64,000 bases of DNA from Bacillus cereus ATCC 14579 (GTDB taxonomy: Bacteria > Bacillota > Bacilli > Bacillales > Bacillaceae_G), in the NCBI RefSeq assembly GCF_000007825.1, contig NC_004722.1, positions 5,306,001-5,370,000 on the forward strand. Direction: 5' to 3'. The notes under the pieces are model-generated. The model worked only from the letters and a program-made list of their open reading frames with translations. It was not told where the DNA came from and ran no database searches. Shown in pieces: positions 17,490-24,578 of the stretch. Each line of letters starts with the position of its first letter. Positions within the stretch are counted from its first letter, which is position 1. The position numbers and the translations under genes were made by a program.

Positions 17490-17530
17490 AAAATAGGCAG
17501 TGGGGACGAAAGCTCCACTGTCTATTTTTT
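17490..17530. terminator. Terminator between the ClC gene and the HAD nucleotidase gene
   Basis: AAAAATAGGCAGTGG pairs with CCACTGTCTATTTTT, with a few wobble pairs, around a GAAA-type loop. It is flanked by A and T runs for converging genes. Confidence 0.85.
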
Positions 17531-17532
17531 TA

Positions 17533-18228
17533 TTACACATGCTGCTTCAATAACGCTTCTAACTCCTCAAAATTATGCACTTCATATGTCGGTATAATCC
17601 CACTATCATTTAATTTCCTTTCTGGATTAAACCAACAAGTATCAATTCCCGCTACATATCCACCTTTAATATCAGCGCTTAATGAATCCCCAATAATCAG
17701 CCCTTCTTCAGGTGCAAAGTTAGGAATCCGTTCAAAAACATAATCAAAATACTCTTTCATCGGTTTTTGAAAACCTGTATCTTCCGAAACAAAGACATCT
17801 TTAAATAATGAATGTAACCCTGCATTGCGCAAACGTTTATCTTGCGTCTTAGAAACACCATTTGTCACTATATACAATTCATACTCCCCTTGAATTTGAT
17901 TTATAAATTCAAATGCACCTTGCATGAGTTGATTTCCTTCTTCTAAGTAGTTACGATAATTATTTTCGAATAATATTCCATTTACTTCTTCTCCATACTC
18001 TTTAAACAACAGAGAGAATCGTGTATTTACAACTTCATTGCGTGATAGTTCACCTTTTTCAAAAGCATCCCAAAGACCTTTATTTATCTTTTTATAACGA
18101 GCCTCTATCTCGTCTGTTAAAGGGATTCCCTTCTCTTCAAAAAGCACCCGTAAAGCCACTTTTTCAGCCTTTTGGAAATCTAATAATGTATCATCTACAT
18201 CAAATAGCAATGTTTTATATTTTTTCAT
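17533..18228 (-). CDS. HAD-family noncanonical pyrimidine nucleotidase (YjjG/YfnB type)
   Basis: The 231-residue protein carries the HAD nucleophile LFDVDDTLLD (Asp10, Asp12), motif II YIVTNGVSKTQ, a lysine in the FQKPMKEYFDYVF segment, and motif IV IIGDSLSADIKGG. The small helical cap between residues 18 and 90 and the TNGVxxxQxxR signature fit the YjjG group. These dephosphorylate non-canonical pyrimidine nucleoside monophosphates such as 5-halo- or dUMP-type substrates. Whether this one is a house-cleaning enzyme cannot be told from the sequence. Confidence 0.85.
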   Translation of the reverse strand: MKKYKTLLFDVDDTLLDFQKAEKVALRVLFEEKGIPLTDEIEARYKKINKGLWDAFEKGELSRNEVVNTRFSLLFKEYGEEVNGILFENNYRNYLEEGNQLMQGAFEFINQIQGEYELYIVTNGVSKTQDKRLRNAGLHSLFKDVFVSEDTGFQKPMKEYFDYVFERIPNFAPEEGLIIGDSLSADIKGGYVAGIDTCWFNPERKLNDSGIIPTYEVHNFEELEALLKQHV

Positions 18229-18335
18229 AAACTCATCACACTCTCTTTTCTACAAAAACAAATTTACATAAATCGTATCATTCCTTCTTGTAAAGATAAT
18301 AGGAGATATCTCATACTATAAATAGAGGTGAAAAT

Positions 18336-19007
18336 ATGAAAATCAGCAAAAATGAGGAAGAAATTTATCAATACATGCAAATCCATCAATTCCATACCCT
18401 ATTTTCATTTCATGTCTTGCCATATGTAGAGCTACATTCTTTTCAAACGAAAGAGATGATATGTAGCGAAGGAAATACTCTCCCTTATCTCTATTACTTA
18501 ATTTCTGGGAAGGCAAAAATATATATGAGTCATAAAAACGGGAAGGTTTCATTAATTAATTTTATTCAAGCACCATCTTTTATCGGGGAATTAGGATTAA
18601 TAGGAGTAGAAAATATTACTAAGTCCGTTGAAGTACTAGAAGATTGTGTTTGTTTGGCACTTCCTCTTAAAGATTGTCAGCAACTTTTATTACAAGATGC
18701 AACATTTTTACAGCACTTATGCAAATTTATTGGAGAAAAGACAATTACTCGCACTGAAAATTACGCAAAAAACTATAGTTATCCTTTTGAAAATCGATTA
18801 GCTGCTTTTATTTTATTAACAGAACAAAATAATTGTTATATAGAAAAGCATACTGAGGCCTCGGAATATTTAAATGTCAGCTACCGTCATCTTTTATATG
18901 TATTAAATCGGTTTTGCCAACAAAATTATTTAAGAAAAGAAGGCCGAACATATTATATACAAGATCGAAATACATTAGAAAAGCTTGCTGATGAACTAAA
19001 AATATAA
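18336..19007 (+). CDS. Crp/Fnr-family transcriptional regulator (YeiL-like)
   Basis: The N-terminal cyclic-nucleotide-binding fold (about residues 25-130) contains YLYYLISGKAKIYM and FIGELGLIG. A winged helix-turn-helix follows (about 165-215, with EYLNVSYRHLLYVLNRF). No Fnr-type cysteine cluster is visible at the N-terminus; isolated cysteines occur at about residues 43, 105, 107 and 113. The layout resembles YeiL, a stationary-phase regulator. The effector is unknown. It stands alone between converging neighbours. Confidence 0.85.
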   Translation: MKISKNEEEIYQYMQIHQFHTLFSFHVLPYVELHSFQTKEMICSEGNTLPYLYYLISGKAKIYMSHKNGKVSLINFIQAPSFIGELGLIGVENITKSVEVLEDCVCLALPLKDCQQLLLQDATFLQHLCKFIGEKTITRTENYAKNYSYPFENRLAAFILLTEQNNCYIEKHTEASEYLNVSYRHLLYVLNRFCQQNYLRKEGRTYYIQDRNTLEKLADELKI

Positions 19008-19047
19008 AAAAACAGCATTAACATATAAACGTTAATGCTGTTTTTTC
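19008..19047. terminator. Terminator of the Crp-type regulator gene
   Basis: AAAACAGCATTAAC pairs with GTTAATGCTGTTTT around a short loop and is followed by T residues. A-rich flanks make it usable from both sides. Confidence 0.88.
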
Positions 19048-19068
19048 GAGTGACGAGTATAATTTTAA

Positions 19069-19695
19069 TTAAAATTTACTTGCTACTTTAGCTGCTTCTT
19101 CAAGACCTGCAGCGATGATTTCTTCTGCTTTATCTGGGAATTGGTTATGCCCTTCAATAACTACTGTTTCCATGTTTGTTGCGCCGAAGAAGCCCATCAT
19201 ACTTGCTACATATTTAACAGCCATTTCTACCTCAGCTGCTGGCCCTTCTGAATATACGCCGCCTCGTGCATTTAATAATGCAATCTTCTTATCTCCGATT
19301 AGGCCAACTGGACCCTCTGGCGTATATTTGAACGTTTTACCAGCACGGTTTAAATAATCAATATATGTGTGCAATACTGCTGGAATCGTTAAGTTCCATA
19401 ATGGGAAGCCGAAAACAACTTTATCAGCTTCTAGGAATTGATTTAAATACTTATCAGCAACTGCTACTGCTTTTGCTTCTTCTTCTGTTAAATCAAATCC
19501 TTTACCTACCTTGAATGTACCATTGATCATGTCTACGCCTACGTATGGTAATTCTTCTTTATATAAATCAAGTTCTACTACTGTATCATTTGGGTTTGCT
19601 TCTTTATAGTTTGCTAAAAATGCCTCATATAATTTTACACTAACTGCTTGTTCCGCTGGACGGTTATTTGCTTTAACGAATAAAACTGTTGCCAT
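19069..19695 (-). CDS. azoR: FMN-dependent NADH-azoreductase
   Basis: The flavodoxin-like 208-residue protein has an N-terminal phosphate-binding region (VKANNRPAEQAVS), the FGFPLWNLTIPAVLHTYIDYLNRAGKTFKYT segment that contacts FMN, and LLNARGGVYS. These match the AzoR/AcpD family, which reduces azo dyes and quinones with NADH and protects against thiol and quinone stress. A GGAGGAAT ribosome site precedes the ATG. It lies next to a redox-type two-component system, but a terminator and about 190 bp separate them. Confidence 0.92.
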   Translation of the reverse strand: MATVLFVKANNRPAEQAVSVKLYEAFLANYKEANPNDTVVELDLYKEELPYVGVDMINGTFKVGKGFDLTEEEAKAVAVADKYLNQFLEADKVVFGFPLWNLTIPAVLHTYIDYLNRAGKTFKYTPEGPVGLIGDKKIALLNARGGVYSEGPAAEVEMAVKYVASMMGFFGATNMETVVIEGHNQFPDKAEEIIAAGLEEAAKVASKF

Positions 19696-19836
19696 TATTT
19701 ATTCCTCCTAGTACTCACTCTTATGTTGTTATATGCTTTCAAAAAAGGTATCCCTTGTAATTGTTGTTTTGTTGCTTACAAACATATTTTATCTTTATAT
19801 AAAGACAATTTCGTCCTCACATAGACGTATTTTTCC

Positions 19837-19868
19837 ATAAAAAAAGTCCACCTTCTAAAGGCGAACTT
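19837..19868 (-). terminator. Terminator of the two-component operon
   Basis: On the minus strand AAGTTCGCCTT pairs with AAGGTGGACTT, with wobble pairs, around TAG and runs into TTTTTTT. It follows the response regulator gene. Confidence 0.8.
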
Positions 19869-19886
19869 GGTCTTACGACTTTCGTC

Positions 19887-20534
19887 TTATACAATTCCAT
19901 TTTTAACTGCATATAATGCCGCTTGCGTACGATCAGATAAATTCAACTTACTCAAAATACTACTTACATGCGCCTTAACCGTCTTTTCTGTAATAACTAA
20001 AACAGATGCAATTTCCTTATTGCTCATCCCTTTCGCTAATAGCTGCAATACTTCATTTTCTCTCGCTGTTAGCACATCCACTTGAATAGAAGATTCTTCT
20101 TCCTTTTCTTCTACAGGTAATGTTTGAGAGAGAAGAGCATTTGCTATATCCGGATGTAATTGAATATTACCTTTATATGCGCTTCGAATAGCCTCAACAA
20201 GCTGATCTGGTTCTACATCTTTTAAAATATACCCACTTGCTCCAGCCCTTAATGCAGGTAACACATGCGCCTGATCAGAAAAGCTAGTTAATACAATTAC
20301 TTTCACATTTGGATACTCTTTTTTTATATATGCCGTCGCCTCAACACCATCCATTTCAGGCATATATAAATCCATTAATATAACATCGGGATTTGTTTCT
20401 CCTACTTTCACTAACGCTTCTTTCCCATTATTCGCTTCTCCAACTAACTCTAAATCTTCCTGTGTACTTAAGAAAAATGCTAATCCTTTTAAAACGACTG
20501 TATGATCATCAACTAACAATACTTTTATTTTCAC
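19887..20534 (-). CDS. NarL/LuxR-family response regulator (YhcZ/AirR-like)
   Basis: The receiver domain has the acidic pocket VDD, phospho-acceptor Asp55 in VILMDLYMPEMDG, the Thr in VLTSF and Lys in ILKD. A LuxR-type helix-turn-helix follows (TARENEVLQLLAKGMSNKEIA onward). It lies 20 bp after the histidine kinase gene. The pair corresponds to YhcYZ of B. subtilis and AirSR of Staphylococcus aureus by order and domain layout. Targets are unknown here. Confidence 0.92.
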   Translation of the reverse strand: MKIKVLLVDDHTVVLKGLAFFLSTQEDLELVGEANNGKEALVKVGETNPDVILMDLYMPEMDGVEATAYIKKEYPNVKVIVLTSFSDQAHVLPALRAGASGYILKDVEPDQLVEAIRSAYKGNIQLHPDIANALLSQTLPVEEKEEESSIQVDVLTARENEVLQLLAKGMSNKEIASVLVITEKTVKAHVSSILSKLNLSDRTQAALYAVKNGIV

Positions 20535-20554
20535 AAACTTCCCTCATTTTCACA

Positions 20555-22126
20555 TCATAATGGTACATTTACTTTTACGCTCGTTCGTTTATTACTACTT
20601 ACAATTTTAATTGTTCCACCAACTAATTCTACTCTTTCACGCATCGTAGTCATACCTAGTGATTTCTTTTCTTTTATATTCTTTTCCACAAAGCCCTTTC
20701 CTTGATCAACTATTTCTAATGATACATTTTTCTCATTCACTGTAAAATAAATCGTCGCTTCTTTTACACCTGCATGCTTACTTACATTGTTCAGTGCTTC
20801 TTGGCCTATGCGCCACAAAGCTTCTTCTACTACACGAGGTAAATCACGAACACCCGTAACTTGCTCCCTAATTTTCAGTCCCAAATTTTCACCGTACTGC
20901 TTTAGAGCTGGCAATAATCCTTTTTCTAATCCTGCCGGACGAAGCTGCCAAATTAATGTCCTCATTTCTTTCAAAGCTCCTTGCGCAAGTTCACGCATCT
21001 CATGCAAAGATTGATCTACCTTTTCATTTTTACCTTTTAAAACTGCCTCGGCGCCTTTTGTCATGAAGGTTAATGAAAATAATTTTTGCGAAACAGAATC
21101 ATGTAAATCTCTTGCTAACCGATTTCTTTCTTCCATTCGTACAAGTTCACGGCGCTGCTCGTTTAACCTCAAATTCTCTATTATTAACGAAACATGGTTC
21201 GATAATGCTTGAATTACATCTATTGTATTAGCATCAAACTCTCCATTATTCAAACTAACACATAAAACACCAAATATATGGTTTTGAATATGTATTGGTG
21301 TAGCAATAACAGCTCGATTTAGATGTACATTATGTCCTATTTGATGTTTTATTAGAACTGGTTCATCTTGTTCTAACGCCTTCTTGGCCGCCTCTTTTAC
21401 ATCCTCTTGTAACTCTTCCTGAACGTAAGACGCTCGCAGAGATAATTCTTTTTCCTCCCTAATAAAAAGCGCTACTTGATTCCATTGAAATACTTCACCT
21501 ACGTGATTTACCACCTTTTCAGGTAGTACATTAAACTTATGAATCATTTTTAAATCTTGAATGAAACGCTCTAATTTCACATAATAATGTGCTCTTCTCT
21601 TTTCATTTTCATATAATTTTGTTCGCTTTAAAGCCGTACCAATTTGGAAGGCAACCGATTGGAGTAATACTAATTCTTCTTCTGAAAAATGTGTTTTACC
21701 CGGACTTGCAACATTTAACACCCCAAATTTTTCTCCCCCAGCTTTTAAAGGAACCGTAGCATGATGAAGAATGCCCTCCGTATCCCCCCAATTATATTCA
21801 ATTGCATTATTAATTCTTTTACATTCAATAATATTAACGGCTCTCTCTAATTTTCCATCTACAAAACCTCGTAAACACCAACATTCACCTTCGCACATCG
21901 GGCGTTTATTTTCATATGTAAGTGCCTCTGGTAATTGATAATCAATTAACTTCGTATACTTCCCATTTTCATCCGCAAGAAAAATCCATCCTGTCGTTAA
22001 ACCTGTTACACTTAGCAATTTCTCGAGGACAGCTTGCAATACATGATATGTATCATTTGATGTATTTAATGTTTCTGCAATTTCCTTTAATATAACTAAT
22101 TCATTCGTACGATTATCTCGAAACAT
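20555..22126 (-). CDS. GAF-domain sensor histidine kinase (YhcY/AirS-like)
   Basis: The soluble kinase has a first GAF domain (about residues 10-170), a second GAF-like region (about 190-320), a HisKA_3 helix with RDLHDSVSQ (His342 from this start) and a C-terminal HATPase. GGAGA spacing favours the ATG at 22126 over the one two codons upstream. The first GAF domain carries four cysteines: MCEGECWC gives Cys78, Cys82 and Cys84, and IIECKR gives Cys102. S. aureus AirS, the homologue, uses GAF cysteines to hold a redox-active Fe-S cluster, so oxygen or redox sensing is the likely role; ligand identity is inference. It is cotranscribed with its regulator. Confidence 0.9.
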   Translation of the reverse strand: MFRDNRTNELVILKEIAETLNTSNDTYHVLQAVLEKLLSVTGLTTGWIFLADENGKYTKLIDYQLPEALTYENKRPMCEGECWCLRGFVDGKLERAVNIIECKRINNAIEYNWGDTEGILHHATVPLKAGGEKFGVLNVASPGKTHFSEEELVLLQSVAFQIGTALKRTKLYENEKRRAHYYVKLERFIQDLKMIHKFNVLPEKVVNHVGEVFQWNQVALFIREEKELSLRASYVQEELQEDVKEAAKKALEQDEPVLIKHQIGHNVHLNRAVIATPIHIQNHIFGVLCVSLNNGEFDANTIDVIQALSNHVSLIIENLRLNEQRRELVRMEERNRLARDLHDSVSQKLFSLTFMTKGAEAVLKGKNEKVDQSLHEMRELAQGALKEMRTLIWQLRPAGLEKGLLPALKQYGENLGLKIREQVTGVRDLPRVVEEALWRIGQEALNNVSKHAGVKEATIYFTVNEKNVSLEIVDQGKGFVEKNIKEKKSLGMTTMRERVELVGGTIKIVSSNKRTSVKVNVPL

Positions 22127-22186
22127 ACTCATTCTCCTGCATACAAGATTTTAAATAGCTCTTAAAATAAATCATCTACTTTTCAC

Positions 22187-22233
22187 TTTGTACTTATTCG
22201 TAACATTGATATAATGGTGAAAACATAGTTTTC
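22187..22233 (+). promoter_or_regulatory. pdxK promoter with overlapping palindrome
   Basis: TTGTAC (22187-22192) and TATAAT (22209-22214) have a 16-bp spacer. Right after the -10 box lies a perfect 7+3+7 palindrome, TGAAAACATAGTTTTCA (22217-22233). It covers the expected transcription start and could be an operator or a 5' hairpin. Confidence 0.55.
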
Positions 22234-22260
22234 ATTATATCACTCGAGGGGGCTTTCATA

Positions 22261-23085
22261 ATGACATTAAATAAAGCACTTACTATCGCTGGTTCTGACA
22301 CAAGTGGCGGTGCTGGTATACAGGCAGATTTAAAAACATTCCAAGAACTGGGCGTATACGGAATGACATCTCTTACAACAATCGTAACGATGGATCCACA
22401 TAACGGTTGGGCACATAACGTATTTCCAATCCCAGCTTCTACATTAAAACCACAATTAGAAACAACAATTGAAGGTGTTGGCGTAGACGCTTTAAAAACA
22501 GGTATGCTTGGATCAGTAGAAATTATTGAAATGGTTGCAGAAACAATCGAAAAGCACAATTTCAAAAATGTAGTAGTTGACCCTGTTATGGTATGTAAAG
22601 GTGCAGATGAAGCATTACACCCTGAAACGAACGATTGCTTACGTGACGTTCTTGTGCCAAAGGCATTAGTTGTAACGCCAAACTTATTTGAAGCTTACCA
22701 ATTAAGCGGTGTGAAAATTAATTCTCTTGAGGACATGAAAGAAGCAGCGAAGAAAATCCACGCTTTAGGTCCCAAATACGTACTAATTAAAGGCGGAAGC
22801 AAACTTGGTACGGAAACTGCAATCGACGTCCTATATGATGGAGAAACATTCGAACTTCTAGAATCAGAAAAAATCGATACAACCAATACACACGGTGCAG
22901 GTTGTACATATTCTGCTGCAATTACAGCAGAACTTGCAAAAGGAAAACCTGTGAAAGAAGCAGTAAAAACTGCTAAAGAATTCATCACAGCTGCTATTCG
23001 TTACTCATTCAAAATTAACGAATACGTAGGTCCAACTCACCATGGTGCATATCGTAAATTCGTTGTATCAAAAGAACTTGTCTAA
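22261..23085 (+). CDS. pdxK: Pyridoxine/pyridoxal kinase (PdxK, ThiD-like ribokinase family)
   Basis: The 274-residue ribokinase-fold protein begins ALTIAGSDTSGGAGIQADLKTF, the ThiD/PdxK substrate loop. It ends with the anion-hole motif NTHGAGCTYSAAI and a GPTHHGAYR tail. The tail and overall sequence match the Bacillus PdxK (YwdB) branch, first annotated as ThiD and later shown to phosphorylate vitamin B6 vitamers. HMP kinase activity cannot be excluded. GAGGGGG gives the ribosome site. It is a single-gene unit with a terminator. Confidence 0.9.
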   Translation: MTLNKALTIAGSDTSGGAGIQADLKTFQELGVYGMTSLTTIVTMDPHNGWAHNVFPIPASTLKPQLETTIEGVGVDALKTGMLGSVEIIEMVAETIEKHNFKNVVVDPVMVCKGADEALHPETNDCLRDVLVPKALVVTPNLFEAYQLSGVKINSLEDMKEAAKKIHALGPKYVLIKGGSKLGTETAIDVLYDGETFELLESEKIDTTNTHGAGCTYSAAITAELAKGKPVKEAVKTAKEFITAAIRYSFKINEYVGPTHHGAYRKFVVSKELV

Positions 23086-23091
23086 TATATA

Positions 23092-23140
23092 AATAAAAAC
23101 ACTCACAAGGTTCATACATTGCCTCTGTGAGTGTTTTTTA
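23092..23140 (+). terminator. Terminator of pdxK
   Basis: AAAAACACTCACA pairs with TGTGAGTGTTTTT around a long loop that itself has AGG/GCC-type pairing, and ends in T residues. Confidence 0.88.
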
Positions 23141-23170
23141 TAAGTTTTATGTCTTCCGGTCATCTTATCT

Positions 23171-24229
23171 TTAAGATGCAGAGCTGACCTTATTTCTACC
23201 ATTTCGTTTCGAGTAGTATAACGCATCATCCGCCGCTTGAATAAATTGCTCTGATGCCCCTTCATACTCTGAAACCCCTACCGAAACTGTAATTTTTATT
23301 TTTGTTCCATCTAACAATTCAAATGAATGTTTTTCAACAGCTATACGAGTTTGTTCCCCAACATGAATTCCATAAGCTATTCCTTTCCTTGGTATCAAAA
23401 GCGCAAACTCCTCTCCACCCTTTCGAAAAACCAAATCCGGAAATGCTGACATTTCTCGCAAAATATGCCCTACTTGTTTTAACACTTCGTCTCCCGCTGG
23501 GTGCCCATACGTATCATTTACATGCTTAAAATGGTCAATATCTATAAGTAGTAAACAAAGTGAATCGTTTTTCAAGTGTTTATTACTAATATGACGATTC
23601 ATCTCTAAATCAAACTGCCTTACGTTTCCTAGACCTGTCAATGCATCTATCGTTGCGTATTGCTTCATCGTTTGAAATAGCTCATTGGATTGTAAAACAT
23701 AATTTGCACTTATGAATGTTATGTAACCTGTAATAATACTAGAAATTAAATATAATCCCACTATGTGGAACTCTTTAATTAACCATATATATAACGCTGG
23801 GATTAGAATAGATAAAATATATGCGTGTAACCATACCCACTTTTCCCCTAAAGAAAGCTTCATACGCGAAATAAAGATACTCCCTATTCCTATCGCAATG
23901 ATTGTATAAAAGGCCACTTGAGAAGCTAATGAATAATCCATAAACAACAGTCTAGTTACTAAAATCATAATAATTGTTATGGTACTCGCTATCGGCCCTC
24001 CAATAATAACAGCTAGAATAACAGCTAAGTAGCGTAAATCCAATAGGATGGTACCAACACGAACACCGAAATACATTAGTAATATACCTAGTATCCCAGT
24101 AAAAATGCCTACTACACATTTCTGCCCAAAAGAGAATCCTTCTTTTAACGGCTTATCTCTTAAAAGCTGACCTCCAACAAAAATAAAGGAAAGAATAATT
24201 GTTGTATTTACAAATAAGTCCCTTAACAT
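23171..24229 (-). CDS. Membrane diguanylate cyclase (5TM-5TMR_LYT + GGDEF)
   Basis: Residues 1-180 contain five to six transmembrane helices with the GVRVGTILLDLRYLAVILAVIIGGP segment of the 5TMR_LYT sensor family, as in LytS. Residues 188-345 form a GGDEF domain with LLLIDIDHFKHVNDTYGHPAGD and active site GGEEF at 271-275. The enzyme should make cyclic di-GMP. The usual inhibitory I-site RxxD, five residues before GGEEF, reads AFPD, so the arginine is missing and product inhibition is probably weak. The gene is monocistronic and convergent with pdxK. Confidence 0.93.
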   Translation of the reverse strand: MLRDLFVNTTIILSFIFVGGQLLRDKPLKEGFSFGQKCVVGIFTGILGILLMYFGVRVGTILLDLRYLAVILAVIIGGPIASTITIIMILVTRLLFMDYSLASQVAFYTIIAIGIGSIFISRMKLSLGEKWVWLHAYILSILIPALYIWLIKEFHIVGLYLISSIITGYITFISANYVLQSNELFQTMKQYATIDALTGLGNVRQFDLEMNRHISNKHLKNDSLCLLLIDIDHFKHVNDTYGHPAGDEVLKQVGHILREMSAFPDLVFRKGGEEFALLIPRKGIAYGIHVGEQTRIAVEKHSFELLDGTKIKITVSVGVSEYEGASEQFIQAADDALYYSKRNGRNKVSSAS

Positions 24230-24321
24230 AAAATGATCTCCTTACTTTTCTATCTATCCCTTTCCTTACTTTATTTTATACGAAATCCCTATAATTCCCA
24301 AAGTTTTTATTTATTTTTTGC

Positions 24322-24337
24322 TGTTCCACGTGAAACA
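24322..24337. promoter_or_regulatory. parS site (Spo0J/ParB binding)
   Basis: TGTTCCACGTGAAACA fits every base of the Bacillus parS consensus TGTTNCACGTGAAACA. It sits in the intergenic space between the diguanylate cyclase gene and the small YbdD-type gene, inside a longer T/A-flanked dyad (TTTTTTGC ... GCAAAAAA). In Bacillus such sites cluster around the replication origin and load Spo0J and SMC. Confidence 0.88.
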
Positions 24338-24346
24338 GCAAAAAAT

Positions 24347-24372
24347 AAAAAGGGCGAAAACTCGCCCTTTTT
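24347..24372 (-). terminator. Terminator of the cstA operon
   Basis: On the minus strand AAAAAGGGCGA pairs with TCGCCCTTTTT around GTTT. It follows the small YbdD-type gene. Confidence 0.85.
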
Positions 24373-24374
24373 CA

Positions 24375-24578
24375 TTAACAACAGCGTGATATTTTTCCAC
24401 CCTTTGCGTTAAATCTTGCTTCTTGTGCCTCAGCAAAAAATTGCTTTTGACATAAAACCTCTTCTTCAGGATGATGCTTTTTCATATGCTCCACATATAC
24501 TTCATAACTTGGTACCCCAACGAGCAAACTAATAAAGCGCTTCCTTTCCTCCCATACTTGCCACAGCTTTTTAAGCAT
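24375..24578 (-). CDS. YbdD/YjiX family small protein
   Basis: This is a 67-residue protein from the ATG at 24578, which has CGAGGAAC in front; a longer frame begins at 24599. VGVPSYEVYVEHMKKHHPEEE, the ARF segment and the C-terminal GGKISRCC are family features. In Escherichia coli such proteins are encoded directly after cstA (ybdD) and after the pyruvate transporter gene btsT (yjiX). The start overlaps the cstA stop codon by 8 bp. Its role is unknown; an accessory to the transporter is likely from the conserved pairing. Confidence 0.88.
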   Translation of the reverse strand: MLKKLWQVWEERKRFISLLVGVPSYEVYVEHMKKHHPEEEVLCQKQFFAEAQEARFNAKGGKISRCC

